This document shows, piece by piece, positions 9,427 through 16,936 of a DNA stretch of 64,000 nt. The notes beneath the pieces were generated by a model. It saw only the letters and a program-made list of their open reading frames with translations, searched no databases and had not been told where the DNA came from. A program made the position numbers and the translations under genes. Positions within the stretch are counted from its first letter, which is position 1, and each line of letters begins with the position of its first letter. Origin of the DNA: Paenibacillus sp. FSL W8-0186 (GTDB lineage: Bacteria > Bacillota > Bacilli > Paenibacillales > Paenibacillaceae); contig NZ_CP150207.1 of assembly GCF_037969765.1 (NCBI RefSeq), forward strand, positions 4,493,001 to 4,557,000. The letters run 5' to 3'.

Positions 9427-9442
9427 TCGAAACCGGTTTCGA
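9427..9442. promoter_or_regulatory. Palindromic LacI-type operator upstream of the GH94 gene
   Basis: TCGAAACCGGTTTCGA is a perfect 16-base palindrome with the central CG typical of LacI/GalR-family operators. It lies between the GH94 gene and the lacI gene, in the upstream region of the former. The LacI protein encoded at 9482-10486 is the obvious candidate to bind it. Confidence 0.7.
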
Positions 9443-9481
9443 TTTATTTCAAAAAACAAGCCGGCCCATGAAGCAGGTTAA

Positions 9482-10486
9482 CTACAAAGGGCGGCATGAA
9501 TCGCGTATAACCAGCTCGACCGGAAGCATATCTCGCTGTAATTCTTTATGGCCTTCTATCGAATAGATTAACATGTTTGCGGCCCTGCTGCCAAGTCCAT
9601 ATGTATTCTGGCGGATCGTCGTCAGGGCGGGCGTTAAATATTTCGCCATTTCAATATCGTCAAAGCCGATGACGGAGATGTCTTCTGGAACGGATACCCC
9701 CTGCTCCCTCATCGCAATCATTGCGCCGACAGCCAGATTATCCCCGGCCGCGAACACCGCCGTAGGGCGGTCCTGCAGTTGGAGCAGCTGCTCCATCGCC
9801 TTCCGTCCGCTTTCGACGGTAAAGTCATAGCTGCCCTGCACGATGAACTCCGGCTTAGGCGACAAGCCCCGCCGCTTCATCGCTTCGATGAAACCCTGAG
9901 TCCGCTTCTCGCCGGCAAAGGAATGCCCGCCCCCAATATGGGCGATGGAGCGGTGTCCAAGCGAATATAAATAATCAACGGCCATTTCGCTGCCCATCGT
10001 ATTGTCGGAATAGATCGTGCTGGCATGCTCCGAATCGGAATCCAGCAGGACACAAGGAATATCCGCCTCCACCAGTTCGTGAAAATAAGGGTCATCATAG
10101 TCCGGCAGAATCACGACGATGCCGTCGACGCCGCGTATTTTACAATGCTCCAGATACCCGCTGGGCTTGCCCCCGATATCCTTTGTGATAAACATCAGAT
10201 CGTAGCCTTTCGAGGTAGCCACCTTCTTGAAGCCTTCAATGACGCCGCCGAAATAAGGATGCAAAATTCCGGCTCCTGACGATTCATTGAACAGTACGCC
10301 GATCGTCCAGGAACGCTTGGTCGTTAGCGACCGGGCATGGGCGTTCGGAACATAATCCAGCTGCTGCGCGGCCTCGAGAATCTTACGGCGGGTCTTCTCG
10401 CTAACGTCCGAATAGCCGTTGAACACCTTGGACACCGTGGTCGGCGAAAATCCGGTTAACTTGGCAATATCATAAATCGTAGTCAA
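9482..10486 (-). CDS. LacI-family transcriptional regulator
   Basis: A 334-aa repressor. The N-terminal LacI HTH reads [20 protein letters not shown], with the hinge helix near residues 50-58. A periplasmic-binding-protein-like ligand domain follows (about 60-330), including a typical [20 protein letters not shown] stretch. It lies upstream of the GH94 phosphorylase on the same strand with a 125-base gap that holds the palindromic operator. It probably represses the phosphorylase gene in response to a glucan fragment or sugar phosphate. An inverted repeat ACAAATG/CATTTGT (10577-10599) upstream may belong to its own promoter. Confidence 0.9.
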   Translation of the reverse strand: MTTIYDIAKLTGFSPTTVSKVFNGYSDVSEKTRRKILEAAQQLDYVPNAHARSLTTKRSWTIGVLFNESSGAGILHPYFGGVIEGFKKVATSKGYDLMFITKDIGGKPSGYLEHCKIRGVDGIVVILPDYDDPYFHELVEADIPCVLLDSDSEHASTIYSDNTMGSEMAVDYLYSLGHRSIAHIGGGHSFAGEKRTQGFIEAMKRRGLSPKPEFIVQGSYDFTVESGRKAMEQLLQLQDRPTAVFAAGDNLAVGAMIAMREQGVSVPEDISVIGFDDIEMAKYLTPALTTIRQNTYGLGSRAANMLIYSIEGHKELQRDMLPVELVIRDSCRPL

Positions 10487-10680
10487 AGCGTTTACTCATC
10501 TCCTGGTACATTCATCCGAGCATGGTCTCGTACGTGTCAAGCAAATTGTAGTCGTCCCGGCGGCAACAAGTCAACTACAAATGTGACAATTGCATTTGTT
10601 TCAACCTCCTGGCCGACGTTTAAAAATTACACAAGCAGCAAAACACATCCCCAATTTGAGAGGATAAGGAGGTAAAGTCC

Positions 10681-10857
10681 ATGTATGAGCCTCGCGAACG
10701 CAATGAAGTGAGTAACGTAGACGTAGAAAGAAGAGACATTCAGCAGAAATCCGAGCCAAGCATGGTTGCTTCAACGTTTATTAAATATGCCGCTTATATT
10801 GTGCTGTTCTTCGGCTTTCTGTACTTCCTCGTAAAATACGTATTTCCAATGTTTTAA
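10681..10857 (+). CDS. Small single-pass membrane protein, 58 aa, unknown function
   Basis: ATG at 10681 with a perfect GGAGG five bases upstream opens a 58-codon frame ending TAA at 10857, followed by a terminator. The N-terminal half is charged (MYEPRERNEVSN...). Residues about 34-53 form one transmembrane helix (YAAYIVLFFGFLYFLVKYVF), giving a probable C-terminal tail anchor. RBS, length, hydrophobicity pattern and terminator together make it a convincing gene. I do not recognise a named family or function. Confidence 0.8.
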   Translation: MYEPRERNEVSNVDVERRDIQQKSEPSMVASTFIKYAAYIVLFFGFLYFLVKYVFPMF

Positions 10858-10881
10858 TTTATTGAAATCTTTGCGCATTTG

Positions 10882-10912
10882 CCGGAACGCCAGGAGGCGT
10901 CCCGGTTTTTTT
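10882..10912 (+). terminator. Terminator after the 58-aa gene
   Basis: Inverted repeat CCGGAACGCC / GGCGTCCCGG with a short loop, followed by seven T residues on the plus strand. It lies 25 bases after the stop codon. Confidence 0.85.
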
Positions 10913-11005
10913 GTTACTTCTTCCGTTTGAATGTGGCTATTCGGGGTAAACTCCAATTAAGCATCAGCTTATAGCCTGCACATCATAATGAGGAGGAGAT
11001 TCCCC

Positions 11006-11389
11006 TTGCCAGAACATTTAGAACATTTAGAACATTTAGAACATTTAGAACATTTAGAACATTTAGAACACGGCGATAATCCCAAGACTGAGGCCGCTGA
11101 TCACGAGTACAAGAGATACCAGGTATTGAGAGAGTATCGGCCGGAGAACGACATTCCCGGCGACGATTTGCTCCCGCATGATACACGCATCACCCAAGCG
11201 CTTAGCGAGGATGACCCCCATTCCAGCAAGCAGGCGGACGATGTGCGGCATAGCAGCGATTTTCCTGATGTGCCCGATGCCGATGAAATTGCCGCAAACA
11301 GCCCCGTAGATCCTGCCGCCCCTGACCCGAACGCGGTACCCGGCATTGATGTGCTGAACGGCTATGATGGGGATGACGGGGATGAGTGA
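11006..11389 (+). CDS. Acidic protein with (Leu-Glu-His)6 tandem repeat, unknown function
   Basis: The best start is TTG at 11006, because AGGAGGAGA ends about nine bases upstream. The in-frame ATG at 10988 overlaps that ribosome-binding site and has none of its own. This gives a 127-aa acidic hydrophilic protein. After MPEH come six LEH triplets encoded by an exact 9-bp tandem array, then a charged region rich in Asp, Pro and Ala ending GYDGDDGDE. There is no signal peptide or membrane segment. The His-rich start could bind metal, but that is a guess. A strong hairpin follows at 11447. Confidence 0.55.
   Translation: MPEHLEHLEHLEHLEHLEHLEHGDNPKTEAADHEYKRYQVLREYRPENDIPGDDLLPHDTRITQALSEDDPHSSKQADDVRHSSDFPDVPDADEIAANSPVDPAAPDPNAVPGIDVLNGYDGDDGDE
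11012..11065 (+). repeat. 9-bp tandem repeat (GAACATTTA)x6
   Basis: Six exact head-to-tail copies of GAACATTTA plus a partial seventh (GAACAC). The unit is a multiple of three, so copy-number change keeps the reading frame and only alters the number of Leu-Glu-His triplets. Zero divergence between units indicates recent slippage. Confidence 0.95.
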
Positions 11390-11446
11390 GCCATGCCGGT
11401 TACGATGAAGTGACAGGTCCGAACCGTTGTAATACCTTCACAAAGG

Positions 11447-11480
11447 AACCTCTCTCCCCGCAAATTCAGGGAGAGAGGTT
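11447..11480. terminator. Terminator between the LEH-repeat gene and gerC
   Basis: A 12-bp perfect stem, AACCTCTCTCCC / GGGAGAGAGGTT, with a 10-base loop followed by CTTTATT on the plus strand. It lies between convergent genes and probably serves the plus-strand one, possibly both. Confidence 0.75.
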
Positions 11481-11516
11481 CTTTATTGGCGATATAAATT
11501 TCGCAAATTCCTCCAG

Positions 11517-12689
11517 CTAGCGGATCATGCCCGAATATCTAACCTGCACATCCGCCTTGACGCTGAATTCCAAATTCGGATATATCCTTCTCCACTCTTC
11601 AAGCTCCGTAGCGTTGTTCCAATTCATGGCGCTGTATCTTAACCCCCATCCGAACGGATCTAGCCCGGTTCCATGGATTTTGACAAGGAATTGCTTAATT
11701 TCCTTTTCCCACTGCTCGCTGGCCGCTTTGGAAACGGCTCTGAGAATGGGCCCTGTCATCTCGATTCCGCCCGTGTTATCCTCCAACGATGCCCTGCCTC
11801 CGACGGTATACTGCACGACCATGTTACCCTTATTCGATTTAGCCAATTTGAATTTGGATCGGTTAGTTTCCATATTGTAACTATATATGTTACCATCCAT
11901 TTCTACATTGAAGCTGGTCCGCAGCCCTCGCTGGGTTAGCAAATTAAGCAGTCTTGCCTCGTCGGGCGTTAATTCAGCGCGTATTCTCTGATTGTCCAGC
12001 AGCACTGCTTTATTAATCAGAAGAGTATCCTCCCCTTCTTTCTCCACGAGAGGCAGAACAGGATCCAGGCCTTGCTCCGTCAAATGACGCCGTAAATTAT
12101 AGGAGAACGTGCTGACGATGAAAGGCGATTCAGTTCCTTCCTTCCCCAAGCTTAAAATGAGGTAATAAGCGGGGACCCGCTCGCTTTTTAGACGTACGCC
12201 AAGCACTTCCTTGGCCGTAGGCCTGGCCACTCCGTTATAGGCGACTAGTTGAATATCCCTGCGCCTGACCATCCAATCGGTCATTTCGGAAATATTGTTC
12301 CGGGCATATCCCTCTCCGAACAATAGCGTCTTGCAAAGGCTGAAATCCAGCTCCTTATCCACCTTTGATTTCAGCAGGCGAATTGCCTCCGGTATGCTGC
12401 TTGAAATCTGAGAAATGACAATGGCTTCCTGATTACGTTTTGTCGGATCACCTTCGGGAATAGCCAGTTTAAGCGAAACCTCGATCAAATGCTTACCCTT
12501 ACCCTTACCCTTGCCTTCTCCCTCTTTTCCTTCTCCGCCTTCTCCGCCCGCTTCCTCCGTTTGAACGGAATCAATTCCGAAACTCAATACGAACACGCGC
12601 CGGTCCACGTCCTTGAATTGGCACCCTGCTAGCAGCAGGGATACCAGGCATAACAGGAATACAAGCCTCGGGTACTGCCATTTTCTCAT
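11517..12689 (-). CDS. Ger(x)C-family spore germination lipoprotein (second operon)
   Basis: A 390-aa lipoprotein starting MRKWQYPRLV at 12689. The ATG overlaps the stop of the B-subunit gene (ATGA) and has a purine-rich RBS; a longer frame to 12854 only reads into the B gene. The lipobox is LLLAGC (Cys23). After the conserved start of the mature protein there is an unusual low-complexity insertion, residues 45-67, of Gly, Glu and Lys (GEGKGKGKGK), encoded by hexanucleotide-like repeats. The rest is ordinary Ger(x)C. Its partners are the A and B subunits upstream at 13801 and 12686. Confidence 0.9.
   Translation of the reverse strand: MRKWQYPRLVFLLCLVSLLLAGCQFKDVDRRVFVLSFGIDSVQTEEAGGEGGEGKEGEGKGKGKGKHLIEVSLKLAIPEGDPTKRNQEAIVISQISSSIPEAIRLLKSKVDKELDFSLCKTLLFGEGYARNNISEMTDWMVRRRDIQLVAYNGVARPTAKEVLGVRLKSERVPAYYLILSLGKEGTESPFIVSTFSYNLRRHLTEQGLDPVLPLVEKEGEDTLLINKAVLLDNQRIRAELTPDEARLLNLLTQRGLRTSFNVEMDGNIYSYNMETNRSKFKLAKSNKGNMVVQYTVGGRASLEDNTGGIEMTGPILRAVSKAASEQWEKEIKQFLVKIHGTGLDPFGWGLRYSAMNWNNATELEEWRRIYPNLEFSVKADVQVRYSGMIR
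12493..12551 (-). repeat. Low-complexity G/E/K-coding repeat in gerC
   Basis: Plus-strand TTACCC hexamers (three in a row from 12493) run into CCTTCTCC-type repeats. On the coding strand they spell alternating Gly-Lys and Gly-Glu. All units preserve frame, so length variation among strains would be tolerated. Confidence 0.7.
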
Positions 12690-13786
12690 GCCCTCTTCTT
12701 CCTCCTCCGGTATGCGGCAATGATCGTAGCTATCAGCAGAAACTCTCCGGGCAGGCGAACATTCAGAAACCACTGTCCAAGCACCGTTAATTTCACCTGA
12801 TCTAAATAGAATCCCATCCAAACCGTTACTGCCGTCATCACACCAAGAATCCACCAGTCCTTATTCGAAGCTGCTTTTAATCCCTTTGTCTTCTTCTTCA
12901 TAAAAAATCCTTTGAATATTTCCAATGCAATATGCCAATGAATGACGGCGCTAACTAGCGACAAGGCTAAGTAAGTGAAATAGAATATAAACAGCACGCG
13001 CTCCACGATAAAAAACTCGCTGCGAATGGCATCCGCCGTAGAAAACCAGGTGTATACCTGGTCCTCTACGCCGATCGTCCCGTGATAGCCAATGGGAACA
13101 AGCAGCGTAATTAGCAGGATCAACAGTCCGGATACCGGGATCATCCACAAATGTCTAGGCTTCAAGCTTTTAAAGGAGCGGTTGAAAATGGCCAGGTTCA
13201 CATATCCGGTAAAAATAAAAGAAGCCCCCGCAATAGAGTTGTACTTCGGCATAGTCCATAGATGGGTGATGACCTGCATGACCGCATCCCAGCTGAAATG
13301 CGGATTTATTAGCGCCTTAAGCAGCATATAAGCAGCCAGTGGACAGTTAATGATCAGGGTCGTCTCGAGCGCATACAGGATAGATTCTGTTTTTAGGCGG
13401 CTGCTAATCGTAACCAGCAATAAAAAAGCGATGAGAGCAAAGAAAGGAGAGACATCTGGACTTATGAAGCGGAGTGTAATATCAACAAAAGACACTAGAG
13501 TGATAGCCCCGGATCCATACCAAAGGGAAGCAAAAATGCAAAGTAAAGGGATGCCTATAAACCGGGGAAGGGTGGAATCCACAATTTCTGGCAATCCCTC
13601 CCCGGGAAAATGGCTGATGATTTTCGTAAAGGTGATCAACAGCGTCGACCCAAGCACAACCGAAATCAAGATGGACAGCAGCGCTCCCTCAAATCGGTTG
13701 TCGATCAAGACGCGGGGTACGAAATTTATGATATTAATTAACGCGTTGATCAAATATAAATAATAGAAATACCTTTCCTTAACCAT
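12686..13786 (-). CDS. GerB-family spore germination permease (second operon)
   Basis: A 366-aa multi-spanning membrane protein of the GerAB/GerKB family, starting MVKERYFYYLYLINALINII and showing about ten hydrophobic segments. An AAGGGAGAC ribosome-binding site precedes the ATG. It lies 14 bases downstream of the A subunit and overlaps the C subunit by four bases, so the order is A-B-C as in the operon at the window start. It is probably the germinant-binding subunit of a second receptor. Confidence 0.9.
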   Translation of the reverse strand: MVKERYFYYLYLINALINIINFVPRVLIDNRFEGALLSILISVVLGSTLLITFTKIISHFPGEGLPEIVDSTLPRFIGIPLLCIFASLWYGSGAITLVSFVDITLRFISPDVSPFFALIAFLLLVTISSRLKTESILYALETTLIINCPLAAYMLLKALINPHFSWDAVMQVITHLWTMPKYNSIAGASFIFTGYVNLAIFNRSFKSLKPRHLWMIPVSGLLILLITLLVPIGYHGTIGVEDQVYTWFSTADAIRSEFFIVERVLFIFYFTYLALSLVSAVIHWHIALEIFKGFFMKKKTKGLKAASNKDWWILGVMTAVTVWMGFYLDQVKLTVLGQWFLNVRLPGEFLLIATIIAAYRRRKKRA

Positions 13787-13800
13787 TCTGCTTGTCTCCC

Positions 13801-15159
13801 TTAGCTTGATTGGCGTTTCGCTGAAAATATTTCCATATAAGGCTTTCCAAAGCTGCGCATGCCCGACAGATACATCACAATTCCCACCGTACTCACCACG
13901 ATGCCGATTAGTCCGAACGTTGCCGCAAAGAATATGAGGTAATATTTAAGTACACGCACAGTAAAAGCCATCATATTCAAGGGGATGACAAAATTGGAGA
14001 TCGCGACTGCCGATACGATAATGATCATGATATTACTGACCAAACCGGCCTGCGTTGCCGCTTGCCCCAAAATAAGACCTCCTACCGTCGTCGCCGTCGG
14101 CCCGATCGCCTTTGGAAGCCTCAAGCTCGCCTCTATGAGAAATTCCATCATGAGCAGCATCAAGACAACCTCGACGAAAGACGGATAAGGCACGGCAGCG
14201 CGGCTTCCCGCGATCAGAAGCGTGATTTGAATTTTTAATATTTCCGGATTATAGGATGTAAAAGCAACATAGAAGGCTGGGAGCGTAACCGTGATAAAGA
14301 GGCCGATGTAACGGATCAGCTTCATAAACCAGCCGACTAACGTAAGCTGGATTTTGTCATCCATTGCCGTGAAGAAGTCGTTGAACATGGCTGGGGCTAT
14401 TACTGCATAACCTACCGTGTTCATAAGTACGGCAACTTTGCCTGCCGATAAGTTGAATACGACCCGGTCAGGCCTTTCCGTTACGATCGTTGTTGGAAAA
14501 AGTTGATACCTCCGCTCGCTGATATATTTTTCAAGTTCGCCCGCCGATTGCAAAATATCAACCGATATTTCAGAGAGCCGCTGCTTCATCTCTTGCAATA
14601 CATCCCTATCCACCCGGGAATCGTCATACATCACGACAACCGTGGTTTGGGACACATCGCCGATCGTTAGCGGCTCGATCCTCAATTCTTTGGACTGGTA
14701 GCGGCGGCGAATCAAATTGACGTTGATTTCAATATTCTCGGTCAGGGCATCATTCGGCCCTTGGACGATTGCCTCCGTTATGCTGGAGGAAATACCGCTA
14801 AACTCTATTTTCATCGCGTCAAACAAATAACTGCTGTCCTTGATCCGAATAAAAATATAGCCTTTCATCACAAACTCGATAACCTGCTGCTTATCCTTGG
14901 CTTTCTCGCACCCCGGAAAAGAAAAGATGTAGTTCTCATATTCCTGAACGTCCATCTCATAACTGGGTACGACAATGAAGCGTTTAACCGTATCTGAATC
15001 GGTCAGGCTTCTCAAGTAGATCATTTTAATGTCGCCGGAATTTCCCAGGGACCTCTCCTCGAAATCCATCAGACCGGTCAATTGCTCGGCTAACCATGCT
15101 TCCATCCTTTGCTCATTTCGTATCGTTGGCATATCGAATAATATCCTTTCGTTTTGCAA
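13801..15159 (-). CDS. GerA-family spore germinant receptor A subunit (second operon)
   Basis: A complete 452-aa A subunit: a soluble N-terminal domain (about 1-230, with KGYIFIRIKDSSYLFDA and the RRYQLFPTTIVTERPD region), then hydrophobic segments with PSFVEVVLMLLMMEFLIEAS and LPKAIGPTATTVGGLILGQA, both typical of the family. It is somewhat shorter than many GerAA proteins (about 480-530 aa), mainly at the N terminus. It is the first gene of the second ger operon. The germinant is unknown; two different A subunits within 15 kb imply at least two receptors. Confidence 0.9.
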   Translation of the reverse strand: MQNERILFDMPTIRNEQRMEAWLAEQLTGLMDFEERSLGNSGDIKMIYLRSLTDSDTVKRFIVVPSYEMDVQEYENYIFSFPGCEKAKDKQQVIEFVMKGYIFIRIKDSSYLFDAMKIEFSGISSSITEAIVQGPNDALTENIEINVNLIRRRYQSKELRIEPLTIGDVSQTTVVVMYDDSRVDRDVLQEMKQRLSEISVDILQSAGELEKYISERRYQLFPTTIVTERPDRVVFNLSAGKVAVLMNTVGYAVIAPAMFNDFFTAMDDKIQLTLVGWFMKLIRYIGLFITVTLPAFYVAFTSYNPEILKIQITLLIAGSRAAVPYPSFVEVVLMLLMMEFLIEASLRLPKAIGPTATTVGGLILGQAATQAGLVSNIMIIIVSAVAISNFVIPLNMMAFTVRVLKYYLIFFAATFGLIGIVVSTVGIVMYLSGMRSFGKPYMEIFSAKRQSS

Positions 15160-15264
15160 ATCTTTTTACGCATTCCTCTCAGTCCGGGTTATTGTTCCAA
15201 CGAAACGGATAAATCATACATTTGCTTTTCTCAGTTTGTGCCTCATGGCCCCAGCAGCTTTGTA

Positions 15265-15304
15265 TTCGACAAAAAAAAGGCCTAGCGTTCCGCACGCCAG
15301 ACCT
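15265..15304 (-). terminator. Terminator overlapping the 3' end of the diguanylate cyclase gene
   Basis: On the minus strand an 11-bp stem including G-U pairs (arms 15294-15304 and 15278-15288), a 5-base loop and a run of eight T. The stem contains the stop codon (15282-15284), so terminator and coding sequence overlap. The T-run continues into TTTTGTCGAA (15274 to 15265), a perfect Spo0A-box sequence. Confidence 0.8.
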
Positions 15305-16364
15305 GGTTCCTTCCTGATTCCTTTGCTTTATATAATGCTTGATCAGCCATATCCAGCAGCTGCTCCTCCCCGATGTCAGGATATGACGCGCTGCCTGCGG
15401 AAATCGTCAAATGAATAATTAACCCCTGCGGCAGCAAGAACGGCTGTTCCTCCACATTGCTCCGCAAACACTCGGCGATTTTTGCGATCTTGTCCCTGTC
15501 GCAGTGATCGACAAGAACGACGAACTCCTCCCCGCCTTTGCGGGCAATCTTATCATCCGGACGAAACGTATCGCGCAGCAGATCGGCAAACTGGGACAAT
15601 ACCGCATCGCCAGCAGCATGCCCGTATGTATCATTCACCTGTTTGAAATGATCGATATCTACCAAAAGCAGAGTAAAGGGGATGCTATACCGGCTGAAGG
15701 ATTCTATTTTTTGCTGCAGCAATACCTCGAAGGCCCGGGCATTATACAATCCCGTGAGAAAATCCCGGTAAGCCGCCTCGCGCATGGTGCGAAGGGAATC
15801 TCCTGATTTCTTCATATATCGCAGCAAGAAAAAAGTGAAGAGCCCGCCAAAGGCAAATACGATGCTGAACATGACTATCGCTTCCCTGCGGTCACTTCCT
15901 TCCAGCGTACAATAATAGACGAGGTCAGAAGCAATGATACATAGAGCAAGCGCGGCAAGCCATCTGCTCAATGAAAGTCTGGGGATGCGCAGCAGCAGGA
16001 GCGCGAAGAGCAGCGTAACAATTGCATTTAACCCTCCCCCGAAAATCGATACATGATCGACCCCATGGAGCAAAAACATCCGATAAACCGAGATGATCAG
16101 CGTCGCGACCCCTCCCGAGGTCATCCCGCCCAGATAAACCGAGATCAGTATCGGAAGCTGGCGGAAATCGGCGAACACATTATCCGTGATCGGAAAGGTA
16201 AAATACATGAGCACTACGCCAAACAAACCTAAAGCAATTCCCAGCACTACGCGTTTGCTTCTTTCTTCCAGGCTGCTGTTCAGCAAATATTTGGTTCGAA
16301 TCATATTTCCAAAAAATAAAAAGGTCGTTAGAGTCGTAAAATTGTTAAACAAACTCTCAAACAT
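15282..16364 (-). CDS. Membrane diguanylate cyclase (5TM sensor + GGDEF)
   Basis: A 360-aa protein when started at ATG 16364 (MFESLFNNF), which has GAGGGAT upstream; the longer frame to 16439 lacks an RBS. Five or six membrane segments (about 8-185) resemble the 5TMR-LYT sensor module. The GGDEF domain follows with an intact active site GGEEF (277-281) and an RxxD inhibitory site (RPDD, 268-271) exactly five residues before it. It should therefore make cyclic di-GMP from two GTP and be product-inhibited. It is monocistronic, with a terminator at its stop codon and a consensus Spo0A box about 125 bases upstream. Confidence 0.88.
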   Translation of the reverse strand: MFESLFNNFTTLTTFLFFGNMIRTKYLLNSSLEERSKRVVLGIALGLFGVVLMYFTFPITDNVFADFRQLPILISVYLGGMTSGGVATLIISVYRMFLLHGVDHVSIFGGGLNAIVTLLFALLLLRIPRLSLSRWLAALALCIIASDLVYYCTLEGSDRREAIVMFSIVFAFGGLFTFFLLRYMKKSGDSLRTMREAAYRDFLTGLYNARAFEVLLQQKIESFSRYSIPFTLLLVDIDHFKQVNDTYGHAAGDAVLSQFADLLRDTFRPDDKIARKGGEEFVVLVDHCDRDKIAKIAECLRSNVEEQPFLLPQGLIIHLTISAGSASYPDIGEEQLLDMADQALYKAKESGRNQVWRAER

Positions 16365-16489
16365 CGAACATCCCTCGCTGGATTGACAGAATTGACGTCC
16401 CGAGCAATGTAATACCCTACCCTTGATTGATGTAAGCATACCATATAATTTAAGGATGAAAGATTAATTTTCGCTAAAAATCGCTATAA

Positions 16490-16499
16490 TTCGACAAAA
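16490..16499 (-). promoter_or_regulatory. Spo0A box upstream of the diguanylate cyclase
   Basis: TTTTGTCGAA on the minus strand is a perfect match to the 0A-box consensus TTTTGTCRAA. It lies about 125 bases upstream of the diguanylate cyclase start in an otherwise non-coding stretch, where Spo0A could activate or repress it. Match only; no binding data. Confidence 0.5.
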
Positions 16500-16654
16500 C
16501 ATGCATGGACCATTATATCAAGGGCGGATTCTAGGGCCCCACAGCTCTACGGTGTAACAAACACCGAGGGTATTATTTCCACTTTTTTCCCCTTATTCAC
16601 AAACCTTGTGGACACAGCGAACCTTATGATCCAATTCAAGCCTATCATGGGCCA

Positions 16655-16737
16655 AATTTGCTGTATTAGCGGAACCTCGGTCCTTTAGCATCCGAATTTG
16701 CTGTTTTTATTGAAAATAGAGGAACCTCTGTCCGTTC
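16655..16737. repeat. Short dispersed repeat GGAACCTCNGTCC, two copies
   Basis: Direct repeat of about 51-52 bases: AATTTGCTGT, then GGAACCTCGGTCC (16671-16683), and again AATTTGCTGT, then GGAACCTCTGTCC (16721-16733). The same core recurs near 31620-31750. It is non-coding in all places, so it is probably an intergenic repeat family of this genome. Confidence 0.55.
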
Positions 16738-16765
16738 ATAGGTCGGCTGTCCAATCCTAAATAAA

Positions 16766-16794
16766 AAGAGACCAGGATCGACTCCTGGTCTCTT
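16766..16794. terminator. Bidirectional terminator downstream of beta-mannosidase
   Basis: 12-bp perfect stem AAGAGACCAGGA / TCCTGGTCTCTT with a 5-base loop. The plus side has TTCATTTG, and the minus side ends in TTTTTAT. It is placed to end the mannoside operon about 140 bases after its last gene. Confidence 0.75.
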
Positions 16795-16936
16795 CATTTG
16801 AGGCATATCCCCGGCCCCAACTATATCAGATTATCGGTATATCCTACGGCTAACCCCAATCGCATACTAGCTTGTAGTTGGATTAGTGTCCCGTTCAATG
16901 CAGCACACTGACCTGCTGCTCGTCCAGCCTTGCTGC

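Larger units (their letters stand above)
16440..16936. other. Intergenic region upstream of the diguanylate cyclase and downstream of beta-mannosidase
   Basis: No credible gene. It contains a Spo0A-box sequence, two copies of a GGAACCTCNGTCC repeat and a bidirectional terminator, each listed separately. Bases 16801-16936 show nothing I can name. Confidence 0.6.

Noticed and set aside
10483..10496. cre-like TCAAAGCGTTTACT at the lacI start
   Set aside because: Two mismatches to the consensus, including a fixed G, and it overlaps the start codon.
11012..11065. Tandem array considered as a CRISPR
   Set aside because: 9-bp units without spacers inside an open frame; not a CRISPR. The 27-bp palindromes at 28309-28501 were also considered, but their spacing of 25 and 35 bases, only four diverged copies and lack of cas genes argue against it.
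12690..12854. N-terminal extension of the second gerC
   Set aside because: It reads through the 3' end of the B-subunit gene in another frame; the lipoprotein signal and RBS fix the start at 12689.
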